64,000 bases of DNA from Mactra quadrangularis (Eukaryota; Mollusca; Bivalvia; Venerida; Mactridae), in NCBI GenBank assembly GCA_025267735.1, contig CM046304.1:4650001-4714000 (forward strand), written 5' to 3'. The stretch's first letter is position 1. Each line of letters begins with the position of its first letter. The notes under the pieces are model-generated. The model made no database searches, was not told the DNA's origin, and was given only the letters and a program-made list of their open reading frames with translations. Below, in pieces: positions 34,570 through 46,785 of the stretch. Position numbers and translations under genes: made by a program.

Positions 34570-34678
34570 AATAAATGCTCTTTGGTCTAAATCATTTTGT
34601 ATTATGAGGCCACACTTTTTATGTTTTTAGTCTTATGAGAATTTTCTTTAAAAAATGAGTATGGTAGGTTGAAATAAA
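34570..34678 (+). terminator. Candidate polyadenylation signals of the receptor gene
   Basis: AATAAA at 34570-34575 and 34673-34678, about 1.4-1.5 kb after the stop. Another AATAAA lies at 37733-37738. AT-rich sequence makes chance matches likely. Confidence 0.3.
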
Positions 34679-35538
34679 AAAAAAATAAAACATGTCAACT
34701 ATCATCGACTTTCAAACCCACTTTTTGTACAAGTTCTGAGTGAAATTGATATCTGTCTTAGAAATTCACTGACATTTTATCAAACTGTGTGATAATTGAC
34801 ATGTTGACCGTATTCGTACTGGGATGGGTTTGTTTGTTTTTTTCTTTTTTGGTGCAAAAATAAGTACTGTGGGTTAAAAAATCCAATATTCAATATATTT
34901 GTTTTCAATTTCTGAAAAATTAAGGTTGGAATTTTTGTAAGACAAAAAATATAAAAGAAATGGCCTAACCTCTGATCATTGAATTCACCGTTAGGTAGGT
35001 GATCCCTTACAGGACCCATTTACAAATAGACAAGGTTTGTGCTTACTCATTGATGTATACCTATTGGATTTTGTAATAGACATTGAAATTGTCTATAGGA
35101 ACCTTTCGTGTAATTATTGCTTTTGTTCAGTTTGTTTTCTTTGCTGTCAAAGTTTGAATAATTTCATGATGACTGAAAACCTTCTCTTTTACAAATCAGT
35201 TGTCACCAAACATTGCAGACTGACGGACAAATCTTGTTAAAAATTTCAAGGTCCATCTAGATCTGCAGGTTTACAGGACAGACTGTCCGGCAAAGAATTT
35301 GATCTCATTCACACAATTTTCATTTTATCAAAATATGTTAATGTCTTTGGTCCTGTAAGAATTGGTTATGTCCGGAAAATTTTTGATTTTCTCAGGATCT
35401 ATTGTCCAGTAATGAACTGTTGAGTTTTACAGTGACTGACTAATACTTAAACGACAATGACTTAGCAAGCAGACGTTTAACAGACAAGCTATTTGCCTGT
35501 TTTTCCCTAGCTTAAAACACACTATTAATAATACCAGG

Positions 35539-35835
35539 GAACCCGGGTCAGTAGCGCAGTTGGTAGCGCCTTGATTTTGAATCTAGTGTCCCGAAGGGGG
35601 TACGGGTTTGAATCCTACCCGGGGAGGTTAAACCCATCGATAAAAATTTGACAATAATGTCAATTTTCCTCCATTAACAAGGTATGTGGAGAAGTTTCCA
35701 GCCTTGTGGAAGTGTAGGTGAGTACTGGTTATAGACAAGGGTCCAGGAAAGCTACTTGGTTAGGTGCGATGGACGCTGTTATATGACCTATACAATGTGT
35801 TGCTACGGCGTTAAACCCAATCAAATGAATAAATG
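35539..35835 (+). mobile_element. Chimeric SINE (family 1 head, family 2 tail)
   Basis: Head GGGTCAGTAGCGCAGTTGGT and body GTGGAAGTGTAGGTGAGTAC, GGTCCAGGAAAGCTAC are family 1. The tail ATGACCTATACAATGTGTTG, CTACGGCGTTAAACCCAA is family 2. A 10-bp duplication TAATACCAGG flanks it (35529-35538 and 35836-35845), so the chimera inserted as one unit. Confidence 0.85.
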
Positions 35836-35845
35836 TAATACCAGG

Positions 35846-37094
35846 ATTGTCAGACGACAGACGTTTGTACACACATAGCATCTATGAAATTGTCCATTTA
35901 TTGACAGTTGAGAAACAAACAAACAATATAGATCTGTTACGTTTGATATTGCAGTTGCATTTTAGTTTCTATTGTTCAGGTAGCCTGTGATATAAAATCC
36001 CCCCAAAAAGTGTTTTAACCAGTGCTTTTTAAAATTTGGTTTATATATTTTAATCAAACAATATTTATATTATAATGAGGTATATTCTTATAATATGCAT
36101 TTTTGCTTGTAAGAAGAATTGTAAGCTTAAGATAGTTTTTAGCTTGACTATTCAGATCTATTATAATCAAAAGCTTGAACTGTATTTAAGTGTAAAACTC
36201 GCTAACAAGTTATTTGAGCTAATCAAAGTTGATTTTTTTGAAGTTTATTTTTATAGATTTTTATTTTTGTTCGATGAACCTGTTTATTCTATTGTAAGTT
36301 TTGTTTTGTATAGATATTTTGTTTTGTTGTCATGGTTATCCTCTTTTAAATTCTATTTTTTGTCCTTTTTGAATATATAATTTCCTGAGCACTGCACTTA
36401 TCTAAAAGACAGCGAAAAGATGTGCCAGTTGTTTTCGGACAGCATTGTGGTGTAGTCTCTTTAAGTTGTTTCTAGCTGGACTTCTGAGTTAGTACTGGTT
36501 AGACTTTAAGTTGGAACTGGTTAGACTTTAAGATGGTACTGGTTAAACTTCATAAATATATCGCTGGTTTTTCTACATCCACATTAATATTCAACTAAGA
36601 CAAGTTGACACTTTACATTACTTTATTTTAAGTACTTTTTGTATTAACATAAAATTATAAAATTAAGTCTAAATAACAACAAATTATATCCAAAATGTAT
36701 TAAATCTAAAATTCGTCTAACCCCGTTTACACGGGTAGCAGAGTTTTTATACCCAGAGGGATCCGTCGGATCCTATTCTACCGGATTCTGTATTCACCGG
36801 ATCGGGATCCGGTGAACTCTTAACCTAGAGTCCGGTACACCGGGCTTAGTAAATATTCGCAATTTGCGACAAGCATACACATATAATTGTTCATTCTCTA
36901 ATGTTTTTAGTGCATTAGTAAATCATTTAACATCATAATGTTGTTTTTATTGCACAACCAGCATTCTTTTGTTATTGGTGTTGAATATAAATTGCTCAAA
37001 ATACATATATATCTGTTGTTAACAAATATTCTGTTTCTTTCATGCTTTCTTTTCAATGTTTTGTAAGAGATATTTTTACATACATATATAATTT
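35846..37094. other. Non-coding stretch
   Basis: The open frame 36075-36380 is AT-driven and hydrophobic by composition; not called. A repeated AGTACTGGTTAGACTTTAAG motif lies near 36490-36550. A GC-richer patch at 36721-36850 begins CCCCGTTTACACGGG and repeats GGATCC/CCGG motifs; it may be an element end without a partner. Confidence 0.4.
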
Positions 37095-37218
37095 CTTTTT
37101 TTCTCAACTGTCAAAACATGAATAATTTCATGGTGACTTTGTGTTCTTTGTTTAACATTCATGATATTTTGACTTCAATCATCGTGAAATTATTCAAATT
37201 TTGACAGTTGAGAAAAAA
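37095..37218. mobile_element. TIR element F, shortest clean copy
   Basis: TTTTTTTCTCAACTGTCAAA with TGAATAATTTCA faces the inverse GTGAAATTATTCAA and TTTTGACAGTTGAGAAAAAA. Total 124 bp. Confidence 0.85.
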
Positions 37219-38153
37219 TGGCCTATAACGCTACATCGTTTCCTCTCTAGGATAAAGTCATTCGTTTTCTATAATGACTCCATTTTAATACTACAGAACA
37301 ACCTCTGCAGAGCGACCTTCTACAGAAAAATCCTCTGCTCAACATAACTTTTGATATTTCCCTTAAGCATAATTTTAATTGAATTTAATCTCTGCAGAGC
37401 AACAACCTCTCAACAGCAATATACTTTAATCTCTCCCAGTGGGGTTTGTTTCAGAGTGGTTTTGCTGTATATCTTTAATGGTATGAAATATTAGATTTTT
37501 GTGTATCATGGTAAATTTATATCAAATGACACCACATTTTATGGTAAAGCATGAAAGAATTATCAATGTTTCTGATGATCTGTGAAATCCCTTAAGTGCT
37601 ATTACATTTTTTACATGCATTTTGTTTGTTGTTGATCTTTAATTATTATGTATTTAATATTGTGTTTTTGTAAAATTTAATTATAATTATGTTCATTATG
37701 TCTTGGACCAAATTTTTTGGGTTTTTCAAGTTGAATAAAGATTGCTTGTACCGGATACATCTGTGCCAGACCAATATGTTTTACATTTTATTGCTGAAAA
37801 GTATGCAACGCAGATTAATTCCTATTGTTCTGTATACACACATTTTTTATTTCGACTTTGTTCCGGGTGCATCTGGTACAAACAGTGTTATTTCAGCTAG
37901 AAAAACTCATTAACTTGAATTTCAGAATCAAATCCATTCATTAAATATGTGCCTTATTATGATTATTATCAATTTAAATTTGGGACTGAGTTGATCTCTC
38001 GATGTTTATGTATAAAGTTATTTTTTTGTGAATTTTTTATCACTTTCTATGTTAGTATATTTTTATATTCCTGTTGTAATCAGGCCAATTAATGCACTAA
38101 CGGCTATACAGACATCTGCATAAATAAAGTTCTTGCAAAGATTTTCAATTTTT

Positions 38154-38407
38154 AGCCAGATTTTTCTACAGTCAGGCGTCATGTGTTGTTAACAATTGTG
38201 TTTAAGTTTTTATTCACCATATATTTCTGCCATTTATTGTCAGATATTTATGAATCTTCATACAATGATAACATACCATGCCATGAACAGAATTAGACAG
38301 TAACCACAACTCTACCTGGCTTTATTATGAATTATTTCCCTTTGCAATTTTTGTGTTAACGTTTTTAAATCCGGCTTTAATGTGGTTTCCACATTACATT
38401 TCTTGTT
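38154..38407 (+). repeat. Interspersed repeat C, copy 2
   Basis: Same ends and same orientation as 857-1137, with small indels. Confidence 0.7.
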
Positions 38408-38725
38408 TTAATAATGTAAGAGTGAAAAGTTTGACTTTTATGTAAATATTTTTAATTCATTTATCATAAAAAAAATGAGAAAATATATATTAAATGATTA
38501 TACATTTATATAATATAATTTTATATTACTATATTTTTATGTTAAAATTTTACACAGCTGAGCTGGTTGATCTTTGTATGATCTTTTCATGTTCTTACAT
38601 TAAAAAAATTATGTTTTAAACATATTAAATTGTTGTTGAAAAGTATTGAATTGGCATTCAATTGATTTCTGTTTGAACCCGTAACTAGATTGGTTACACT
38701 CATTGCTAGTCGCTTCATTGAAATG

Positions 38726-39010
38726 CAGGAGCCGATCCATGATTTTTTCTAGGGGGGAGGGTCTTAACTTTTTCTAGGGTGGGGAGGGGGGGTCCAAACT
38801 TTTGAACCACAACCACACTATACACTGTTTGCAGAATAACGCAACATATTAATGATAAAAACTACATAAATCTATGTTAAACACAAAGGCCAGTGAAGCA
38901 AGCACAAGAAAACAGCTTCTTGCTACTTATAGATGGCTTGCAGTTAAAGAAATACACTCAATGACGGGTAAATTTTGGAAATTTCAGGGGGACCGCTGCT
39001 GGATCCACCT
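38726..39010. mobile_element. hAT-like element
   Basis: Left end CAGGAGCCGATCCATGATTT then CTAGGGGGGAGG; right end GCTGGATCCACCT. Flanks TTGAAATG (38718-38725) and ATGAAATG (39011-39018) match at 7 of 8 positions, the hAT duplication length. Confidence 0.8.
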
Positions 39011-39539
39011 ATGAAATGACGAAGATAGTGATCATTAAGCTTGAGTATCACTATTCAAAGTGTGGGTGACTGACTCTTGTGAGTGACTGAGTCACTTTGG
39101 TTAGATAGGTGATATTTATTTGAAGAAAGATCTATGAGGTCACAGGTTTAAATCCCTTCCATGTCATACTTTAGTTTGATTTTTTGTCCTTTTAGATTTT
39201 ATATTATCATGTTTACCAATCATTATATTAAAAACTTAAAACACTGAAATGAACATTGAGTGCCAGTTTGATAATTATAAACATTAACACTGTACATAGT
39301 ATTTTTATATTCTTAAAATGTTAAATTTTATTTAACTGTCAGGGGCGGATTTATTATCTGTGCTGATTTAAATACTTGATTTTTATAAGATAATCCTTGT
39401 ATATAAATATTGGTTGACATTTTTATCTATAGTGAATACATAAGTACTGTAGTGAGTATTTAAATCAGTGGGGGTGTTAATGTTTGTTTATGTATATTTA
39501 TGGGTGAATAATAATCCCTTATTGCATATGTTACTATAA

Positions 39540-40080
39540 ATAGTAACAAAATTGACGTGGAAGTGTGCCAGTATAGCCTCAATGTGGGCAATATATTCCA
39601 GTATTGAGCAAGTGTGCCAAAATATCGATATTGAGGCAACTTCCGGTCATTACGCACTTGCAGTCCAACAACGGCAGACTTTCCGCACATGAAATTCTTT
39701 ATGTAATTAGCAACAAGAAGCTATCCAATTTTACGACATGTATTTTTTCATAGTGAAATAAGATTATCAACAACAAGACTTACGTTTTATAATAAGCGTT
39801 CATTAAATTCCAAAGTTTTGGCTTTGAAAAACAAAACAATACATCGTACATGTGACGTAACGTCAACGTGCAAAATAGCACGTTAAATCGAGAAAAATGT
39901 ATTTTTGTTTTAGAAAAATCATCATTACTTGCAAGAGTCAACATATGTAATAAACAGGTTATGAAACAGTGAAAGTGTGCCTTAAGTCGATATCGGCACA
40001 CTTTCCTCGGCATTAGCCCTCGGGCCAATACCTAAGCAAGTGTGCCAATATCTTCCTAAAGGCACACTTGCCCTGTTTAA
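39540..40080. repeat. Region with repeated inverted AAGTGTGCC motifs
   Basis: AAGTGTGCC or its complement occurs at least five times. The perfect pair GCAAGTGTGCC/GGCACACTTGC (40036-40046 and 40061-40071) makes an 11-bp stem. TGACGTAACGTCA near 39855 is also palindromic. Probably an old transposon. Confidence 0.5.
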
Positions 40081-40572
40081 TAACCTCTACATACATTCTC
40101 ATAAGATTACTTCTGTACTCTCAGCCCATGAAAATAAATATCTGTATTCTGTGTAAGAAGTTTATCAAACAAATATTGAGTATTTAAATTGGTGGGGTAA
40201 ATGTTTGTGCTTCTGACAGCTAAATGAAATTTGACAATATATCTATTTGTAATGTTGCATTTAGATAAAGTGTTGCTCTGATCAAAGGTTTGTTTGTTCT
40301 CAGGGTGATTATTTTGTCTTTATAGCTTTTTTTTTATAAATCATATTTCATAATGTGTATTGCTGCATTTGTTAGCTAGAATTCTGTTTTTTAGAGAAAT
40401 CCTATGGTAGTTTATTCTTTTCTTTCAAGTAAAAATGCTCTTGTCTTTTCAAATTGATGTAAAAAATAATTAACTACTACAAGGTGACATTTCATGATCT
40501 GTGTGGGACATTATATTAAAAAATTGCATCCTTAGAATGTTGAATCTGTATAAATTCAAGTGGTTTCACTTT

Positions 40573-41026
40573 CAGGGCTCGACATTTATTTTTGAACTAA
40601 ATTGCCCATTTTTACATGGGGTTTCCCCATGTTTAGTAGTGGACTGTGGCAATCCACATCAAAATTTGTCGCGGACGATTACATTCGGTTGTGCGCGCGC
40701 AAATAAAGGGATAATTACCACTGCAATTAATATAGTCCGCATTACGTGTTAACAAGCAGACGATAAGAAGCATGTGTATATCTTATTTAGTTTATGTAAG
40801 GTAAGGGTCTCTTGTATCGCTTGTATATGAGTTGTGTTTACAGCCATATACTCTACCAAAACCCCATGTCTGACAGCGCTATTGGCGCTTTGATTTAAAG
40901 CTAGGTTTGACAACCAGTTATATGTTTAACTTGCCTGTACCAAATGTTCACTAGCAAGTTTTAAGTTGCCCAAACCCAATTATAGGCTGTCAAGGGCAAC
41001 TGGATGACCCTTAATGTCGAGCCGTG
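40573..41026. mobile_element. hAT-like element with CAGGGCTCGACATT ends
   Basis: CAGGGCTCGACATT faces AATGTCGAGCCGTG. Related single ends lie at 3257 and 41275. The interior contains the palindrome CATGGGGTTTCCCCATG. No clear target duplication. The open frame 40501-40752 crosses its left end and is spurious. Confidence 0.7.
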
Positions 41027-41160
41027 CCTTTACTAAAAAGAGTATGATTTTTTCGGGTGAATTTGTTTAGTTAAGTTAATGTTGTTGTTTTTTAAATCCA
41101 TTTTGATATTGTTTGAAATCTATTTTTAGTTTTTTAGCATATAAATCAAAATTATTGTCC

Positions 41161-41554
41161 TTTTTTTCTCAACTTTTAAAACATGAATATTTTCACTGTG
41201 ACTACACCTGTTATACATGTATTTACAATCGTTTAACATTTATGATTTTTATGAAGTGTAGATTATGATAAGGCAGGGCTTGACACTAAATTTTGTATTT
41301 TGTGGGTTATATTAAGGCTCAGCACTTAAGATTCCCTTAACACCTTTATTTGGGTCCAACTACTTGTTAGTTCTTGTGAATATTGGGTTGGGGCAATTAA
41401 AACATAATAATATCTGTTTGTCCAACTTGGTGATGTTGTTTAAAAATCAATGTCCGACCCTGATCAGGTAAAACTGCATCTGGAGTACATGAATCTAAAT
41501 ATAGCCCTTTTAATCACCATGTGAAATTATTCATGCTTTGATAGTTGAGAAAAA
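41161..41554. mobile_element. TIR element F with nested hAT-like insertion
   Basis: TTTTTTTCTCAACTTTTAAA and TGAATATTTTCACTGTGA face GTGAAATTATTCATG and GATAGTTGAGAAAAA. Inside, about 41276-41464, lies CAGGGCTTGACACTAAA to ATGTCCGACCC, flanked by TGATAAGG and TGATCAGG. Confidence 0.65.
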
Positions 41555-41841
41555 TGGACTATAGATGTATTTCAATTTACTTTATAGTGTTGCTAGGATG
41601 ATAATTCTACTTTTGAAAATATGTGTATCAAAGGGAACTAACTCTAAGTTTGTTCATACTTTGCAATATTCTTATTACCTCCCTTTTACTTATTTACTAC
41701 TTCTTTGTTAATATTTAATGTCTTCACAATGCTACTACTATGCAATCACCATGATGTAATCATTTCATTCTTAGATTTATTTTTTGAATAAATATTTAGC
41801 TTCGTTCGTGATAAGTCTTTTTTTCTACCCAGATTGATTGT

Positions 41842-41870
41842 GTAATAATAATAACAATAATAATAATAAT
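41842..41870 (+). repeat. AAT microsatellite
   Basis: Short run of AATA/AAT units. Confidence 0.75.
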
Positions 41871-41924
41871 GACTTTATTTAAACAGGCTGCACATTTGGA
41901 CAAGTCCAATCTTCCATGTGGGCC

Positions 41925-42085
41925 TCGTGCATGCTTGGCCAAGTGGTTACTTGGTTATGATAGACTGGTAATCATTGCATAGCCAGCTTCACGTTGGTTT
42001 AAATCCCATCCAAAACCTACCCTGTTGTTTCCTTGAGCAAGCAATAATATCCTACTACATGTAGCTTGATACTGGGGAACCAGAA
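41925..42085 (+). mobile_element. tRNA-derived SINE fragment
   Basis: TTGGCCAAGTGGTTACTTGG followed by GGTTTAAATCCCATCC resembles A and B boxes, then CCTTGAGCAAGCAATAATAT as in family 4. Decayed. Confidence 0.5.
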
Positions 42086-42318
42086 AATGCACTCGAAAGT
42101 GATAAGTCTAAGTTGCAAGAATTTGTTCACAATAGAGCTAAAATGAATAGAGCTAAAATGAATTAGTATAAATCAAATTGGCCAGTTGTTACTAGGCACA
42201 TACTTTCAACAGTGTTAGCTGTTAGCCATTTACCAGGCTCATACTTCAGTCAGAGACTGACAACTGCCCTTTATGATTTAGAATCAGTGGTAGGAGGATG
42301 AATGGTTGTAGAAATTGG

Positions 42319-42511
42319 GTGCAGTAGTCCAGTTGTAGGATGTATGCTTAGGGATCATGAGGTCCCAGGTTTAACACCCTCTTTGGGTACTGCTTATATC
42401 CTTGAGCAAGAAATTTACCTGTGATTGCTTCACTCTTCCCAAGTCTAATTGGATACCTGCTAGGGTGGTATAATTCCATGGCACCAAAATGTCAGCTGCA
42501 CTAAGCAGAGT
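42319..42511 (+). mobile_element. SINE family 4
   Basis: GTGCAGTAGTCCAGTTGTAG, B-box-like CAGGTTTAACACCC, CCTTGAGCAAGAAATTTACC and GGTGGTATAATTCCATGGCA. The family 4 body without the inverted duplication. Confidence 0.65.
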
Positions 42512-42861
42512 AAAAGACTCCCCACTCTCTAGAGAGATAGATAGACAGATACCAGTAGCCAGATGACCAAGGGGTAATAAAGTCGGTGAAATTGCATAAG
42601 CATAAAAGTTAGTCTAAGAATTGCCATTACTTTATTATTTCATGACCAAGTTCAATAAATGTTCTTGTTAATCAAAGACGAATTATGGAATATTCCAGAA
42701 ACACTGACTGATTCTTTACAGACGCAATTATCTTGTAATCACGTGTCGTCTGCTACAAATAGTGTTTTTATTATAAAGCTGAAGATTGCAAGGCGTCGTA
42801 ATTAATTACAGAACACATACTCAGCTAGTTTGACATTCGTAAAACCACTTGGGTGATTCTA

Positions 42862-43549
42862 CAATCTGATTAAGCCGCCTGGCTAGCTCAGTTGGTAGCA
42901 CTCATGTCTACTGATCGAGGGGTCGTGGGTTCGATTTTTGGGCGGGGCATACTTTTTGTGAAGTTTGGTCATGAAGTTATTTCTACGGCCATACTACCTC
43001 CTACCAATCATTTTTAATAATGTAGGGCAGTTGTCAGTCACTGATGAAAGTATGTGCTTAGTAGTTGGTTAACAGTTCGTGAGATTTAGCCTTTCTAGGA
43101 GGAGTGAGTAGGTTGACTGACCGCCGTTATATGACCTATACAATGTGTTGCTACAGGGTCAAACCCAACAAACTATCTGATTATAACCTGATCTAAAACT
43201 ATCCACTTGCTTTTTTGGATATAGCTACTTGACAATACGGATCATGATCTACCTTAAAATTTGCTTTTATTATGGCCATGACGTAATCATTGTGCTCATT
43301 GAATTGTTTACGTCGTGTACGCGACACAGTTTACAAAGAACCGTTCAATAGCAGCCTGTGAATAACACCACTGTCATATTAGCTCACAATACTTAGATAA
43401 TAATGAAATCACGTACTTTTAAAAGTGCTTCGTCTAGATGAAAGCTATGCATTGATTGGTCGACACAAAGGTCAACTGTACATGACCCTAAGTGCAATGT
43501 CGGGAGATTCTGTGACAACGGTCGGTAGAATATCTGTTTACGGAGATTG
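42862..43549 (+). mobile_element. CAATCT-family TIR element split by a SINE
   Basis: Left terminus CAATCTGATTA at 42862; right terminus CTGTTTACGGAGATTG ending at 43549. The 9-bp flanks GTGATTCTA (42853-42861) and GTGATTCTG (43550-43558) differ at one base. The element is interrupted after 11 bp by the SINE at 42873-43174. Its right part is more diverged than the other copies. Confidence 0.82.
42873..43174 (+). mobile_element. SINE family 2, nested, nearly complete
   Basis: Head GCCGCCTGGCTAGCTCAGTT, B box GGGTTCGATTTTT, then the family body and ATGACCTATACAATGTGTTG tail. ATCTGATTA is duplicated at 42864-42872 and 43175-43183, showing insertion into the CAATCT element. Confidence 0.88.
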
Positions 43550-43961
43550 GTGATTCTGTAAACTGGCTATTCATGAAGTATTACGAATGCTTGTTGGATT
43601 CCTAAATTTTCTGAAAACTAAATCGTCTGCAGTATTGCTGAGTCAGTAACAATACAAACAACACATAAGCTGAACAACAATAGAGGAATATCACCACTGG
43701 TATTGTATATATTGTTATAACAAACATGTTTTGGCATTCATAACAGACTTGTTGGTTCCAACAGTGTTACATCGAGAATTAACATAGCAAGATTCAAGAT
43801 TTGTAGCTCAAATTATGACATTTAATCTACTTGCATCAGAACCGGAGACATACTGTGATCAGAAACTGTTTCCAATATTTTGACAAGCATTTTGTCTACA
43901 TTGCTTTATTCAGAAAAACAATACAGAGTTTAGTTTTTTTAAATAAACATATTTTAGTTTA

Positions 43962-44150
43962 TTTTACGACGGCCTGTGCACCTAACCTAGCTTTCTATAA
44001 CCAGTACTCACATACTCTTCTATAAGGCCGGCAACTTTTTCACATACCTTATTAATTGAGAAATAGTTGTGAAATTTTCATGAATTTGTTTAACCGCCCC
44101 TGCTGGTATTTGAAATCCCGAAATTTCACCAACTGCGCTGCAGACCAGGG
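43962..44150 (-). mobile_element. SINE family 1, degenerate
   Basis: CGGCCTGTGCACCTAACCTA, ATAACCAGTACTCACATACT and AACTGCGCTG mark an antisense family 1 copy. Confidence 0.6.
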
Positions 44151-44284
44151 TACTCAGTTCAATATACACCTTTCAAAAACAACCAGTAATTGAAATATCA
44201 ATTATTCAGGGTATATAGTCACGTGATCTTCAGATGGTCCACAAATCTTTTTTCGTCATTTTCATGCACCAGCCAAAAGTACCC

Positions 44285-44380
44285 AATGGTCAAGGAAAGC
44301 TAAGTATGGTGAGCTGGTCGCCGTAAAATGACTACATTTGTGTATAGATCGTATTGACAAGGCGTTAAACCAAACCAAAA
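44285..44380 (+). mobile_element. SINE family 1, 3' fragment
   Basis: GGTCAAGGAAAGCTAAGT, GGTCGCCGTAAAATGACTAC, then TTGACAAGGCGTTAAAC. Confidence 0.65.
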
Positions 44381-44868
44381 TTAAAATATATTCTGTTCGT
44401 AAAAGCTTGATAAAGCATTTTCTGGCATATCGTCATGTATCTTGTACAATGATTATTATAAAGCCAAGGCCAATGTTTTTTAGTACAAAAAACAGCTGTG
44501 ATAAAAATGTGCTGAGTGAAGTAATGTTGGCGTATTTTCAAGACTGAATTTTCACGCCAATAATCATATACAGATGTATCCAATACGAGCTGTTACTGTC
44601 TGAAACACACAATATGGCGTAAAATTGTGAAATAATGTCTTGTGTTTTCTTTATATTCGAACCAATATATTCAGTCTCTCTGCATCAAATGTTGAGCCAC
44701 TGTATTTGGCAAGGAAAATTTCAAGATGTGATCCCAACGGAGAATGAACACGGCGCTGATCACAAATATAAGCTAGTCTTATGACATTATTTTTGATAGT
44801 TAGGTCCTGGCCATCGGACCCCTAATTGAAACCCTCATTACTTATTTCTATTGCCTACCTTATATTTA

Positions 44869-44979
44869 GCCCGCCCGCTAGCTCTGTGGTTAGCACACAC
44901 TTCTACTGATACAGTAGGAGTCGTGGGTTCGATGCCCAGGTGGAAGCATATTTTTGTAGAGTTAGGTCGTGAAATAAGA
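44869..44979 (+). mobile_element. SINE family 2, 5' fragment
   Basis: Head GCCCGCCCGCTAGCTCTGTG, B box GTGGGTTCGATGCCC and GTAGAGTTAGGTCGTGAAAT. It stops after the body start. Confidence 0.65.
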
Positions 44980-45143
44980 CTCTGAAATATGTTCGTCAAT
45001 TTTTGAAAACGATATTAAATTTTTGTATACATACTTCTGAGCACAAAATGATATTTGTACTCGTGACTTTACCTTGGATGAGCCATTCACGTACCGAGCG
45101 TCTTAAAAGCCCATTGATATGATAATCAGAATTAGCTCACTCG

Positions 45144-45209
45144 CATTTGGAACACCTCGACCTTTCATGAATGAATAATTCGTAGCGAATGGCCGAGGAG
45201 TTCCAAATG
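45144..45209. mobile_element. 66-bp mini element, perfect 9-bp duplication
   Basis: CATTTGGAACACCTCGACC faces GGCCGAGGAGTTCCAAATG. GCTCACTCG flanks both ends (45135-45143 and 45210-45218). A complete insertion of only 66 bp. Confidence 0.9.
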
Positions 45210-45647
45210 GCTCACTCGGTGAAAAATCGACCTTACGTCAAAGTCGATGAATACCCAGATGTCTCTTGTCCTCCTACGATGGCCAGCTTGGCTATTCAAA
45301 GAAAACCCATGAACAACAAAGAATAGTTATAATTATTTTTGTTTATTTTTAATATTATAAACTAAGATGACATATAAATAGTAAAACTTCAAATAATAAA
45401 ATTACCTTTTTTCATACATAAATACTTGAACAATTCTAACGAATTACTATACTACGTAATTTGACATATAACAGTATCAGTTCTGTTCTGTTCTGTTCTG
45501 ATCTAAAGCTCTATAAATTATTGATTATTACCCAGGTCAAAGATTCAGGCCTAATCATCATTCTAGTTATAAAAATAATGATTTTGATGTTAATTACATT
45601 CGGTCAACAAGATATATAAGTGCAAATAGTTCAAACATTATTAACTT

Positions 45648-46071
45648 ATCGACTCTAAGGTGTCATAAGTATGGTGGCATATTTCTGCCATCAGATAACT
45701 ATAAAATCTAACACGTTAATTGTGATATTAACTAGTTATGTAACTAGTTAACCATTACCAATAAGCAATTGTATATACATGTAGGAGGTAATTAATAAAT
45801 AGTCTGGAGTTCGTTCCCCATATACTACGTTATAAATTAAGACTATTCCGTATAAGATGTAAGCAGAGATCCATACTAAGTGATTAACTAGTTACCCAAC
45901 TATTTTCCACTTAATTAACTAGTTATCCAACTATTAGCCACTTAATTACCTAGGTACCCAACTATTAGCCATTTAAGTAATAGTTACGCAACTAGTTAAT
46001 CACTTAATTAACTTGTTATTTATGCGATTAACCTGGTGGCAGAAAAATGTCACCATAGTCATAGAGTCGAT
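45648..46071. mobile_element. TIR element T, copy 1, with internal tandem repeat
   Basis: ATCGACTCTAAGGTGTCATA, then ATGGTGGCATATTTCTGCCA, faces TGGCAGAAAAATGTCACCAT and TAGAGTCGAT. Its right half is a 31-bp array (45885-46008) rich in AACTAGTTA. Confidence 0.78.
45885..46008 (+). repeat. 31-bp tandem repeat, four units
   Basis: Units start at 45885, 45916, 45947 and 45978: TAACTAGTTACCCAACTATT followed by TTCCACTTAAT, with variants. A fifth partial unit follows. Confidence 0.88.
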
Positions 46072-46785
46072 GAAACAAAATAATTTACTCATCATTTCGA
46101 CTTATCTTAACAAAAAATACATATTAAAGAATAAATAGGCTCATAAAAGGAAATATTTTAGACCAAAACATGTGTATAGAAAAATCACTGAACATTCAGA
46201 GTAAAGAAAAACGACTGAACATTCAATGTACAGGCAAATTTATTTAGGCATTGTTAGGCGATCGTAAAAATTAAAGGGCTAACCCATTACAGTCCATTAA
46301 AAAAATCCATAGGCAAACAGAGTTAGGCACATAATAACTTAGGCAAGAAATTTAAAATAGATGGATTATTGCATCAGCAACTGAATCCTAACAAAACATG
46401 ACATTTACAGTACACGGAGGCCATCGTTTGTCTTTCGTACATTCAGCAACAATCGGATAAGTGATGACACGTCACCCCGAAAGGTAAAATGTGAAAGTTT
46501 ACATAAAAATAAGTTAGTTTTTTTTGACATCGAGCATTAATTCATTAGGCGTGGATAGAAATGAGAAAAACTAAAAACAAGCGCCCACTCGTTCGTTGAG
46601 TCATCATAATGACGTCAGCATTTTTTGTTTACTTTCATCTTAAAGTTGAAAAAAAAACAACAAAATAATTGTTGTTATTAAATACAATTTACGACACATT
46701 CTTTAAACTCATTCAATCATATTAACAGTAAATATAATTCTTTGGTATGATAATAATATTTTGAAATACAGTCATACAAGTATAA

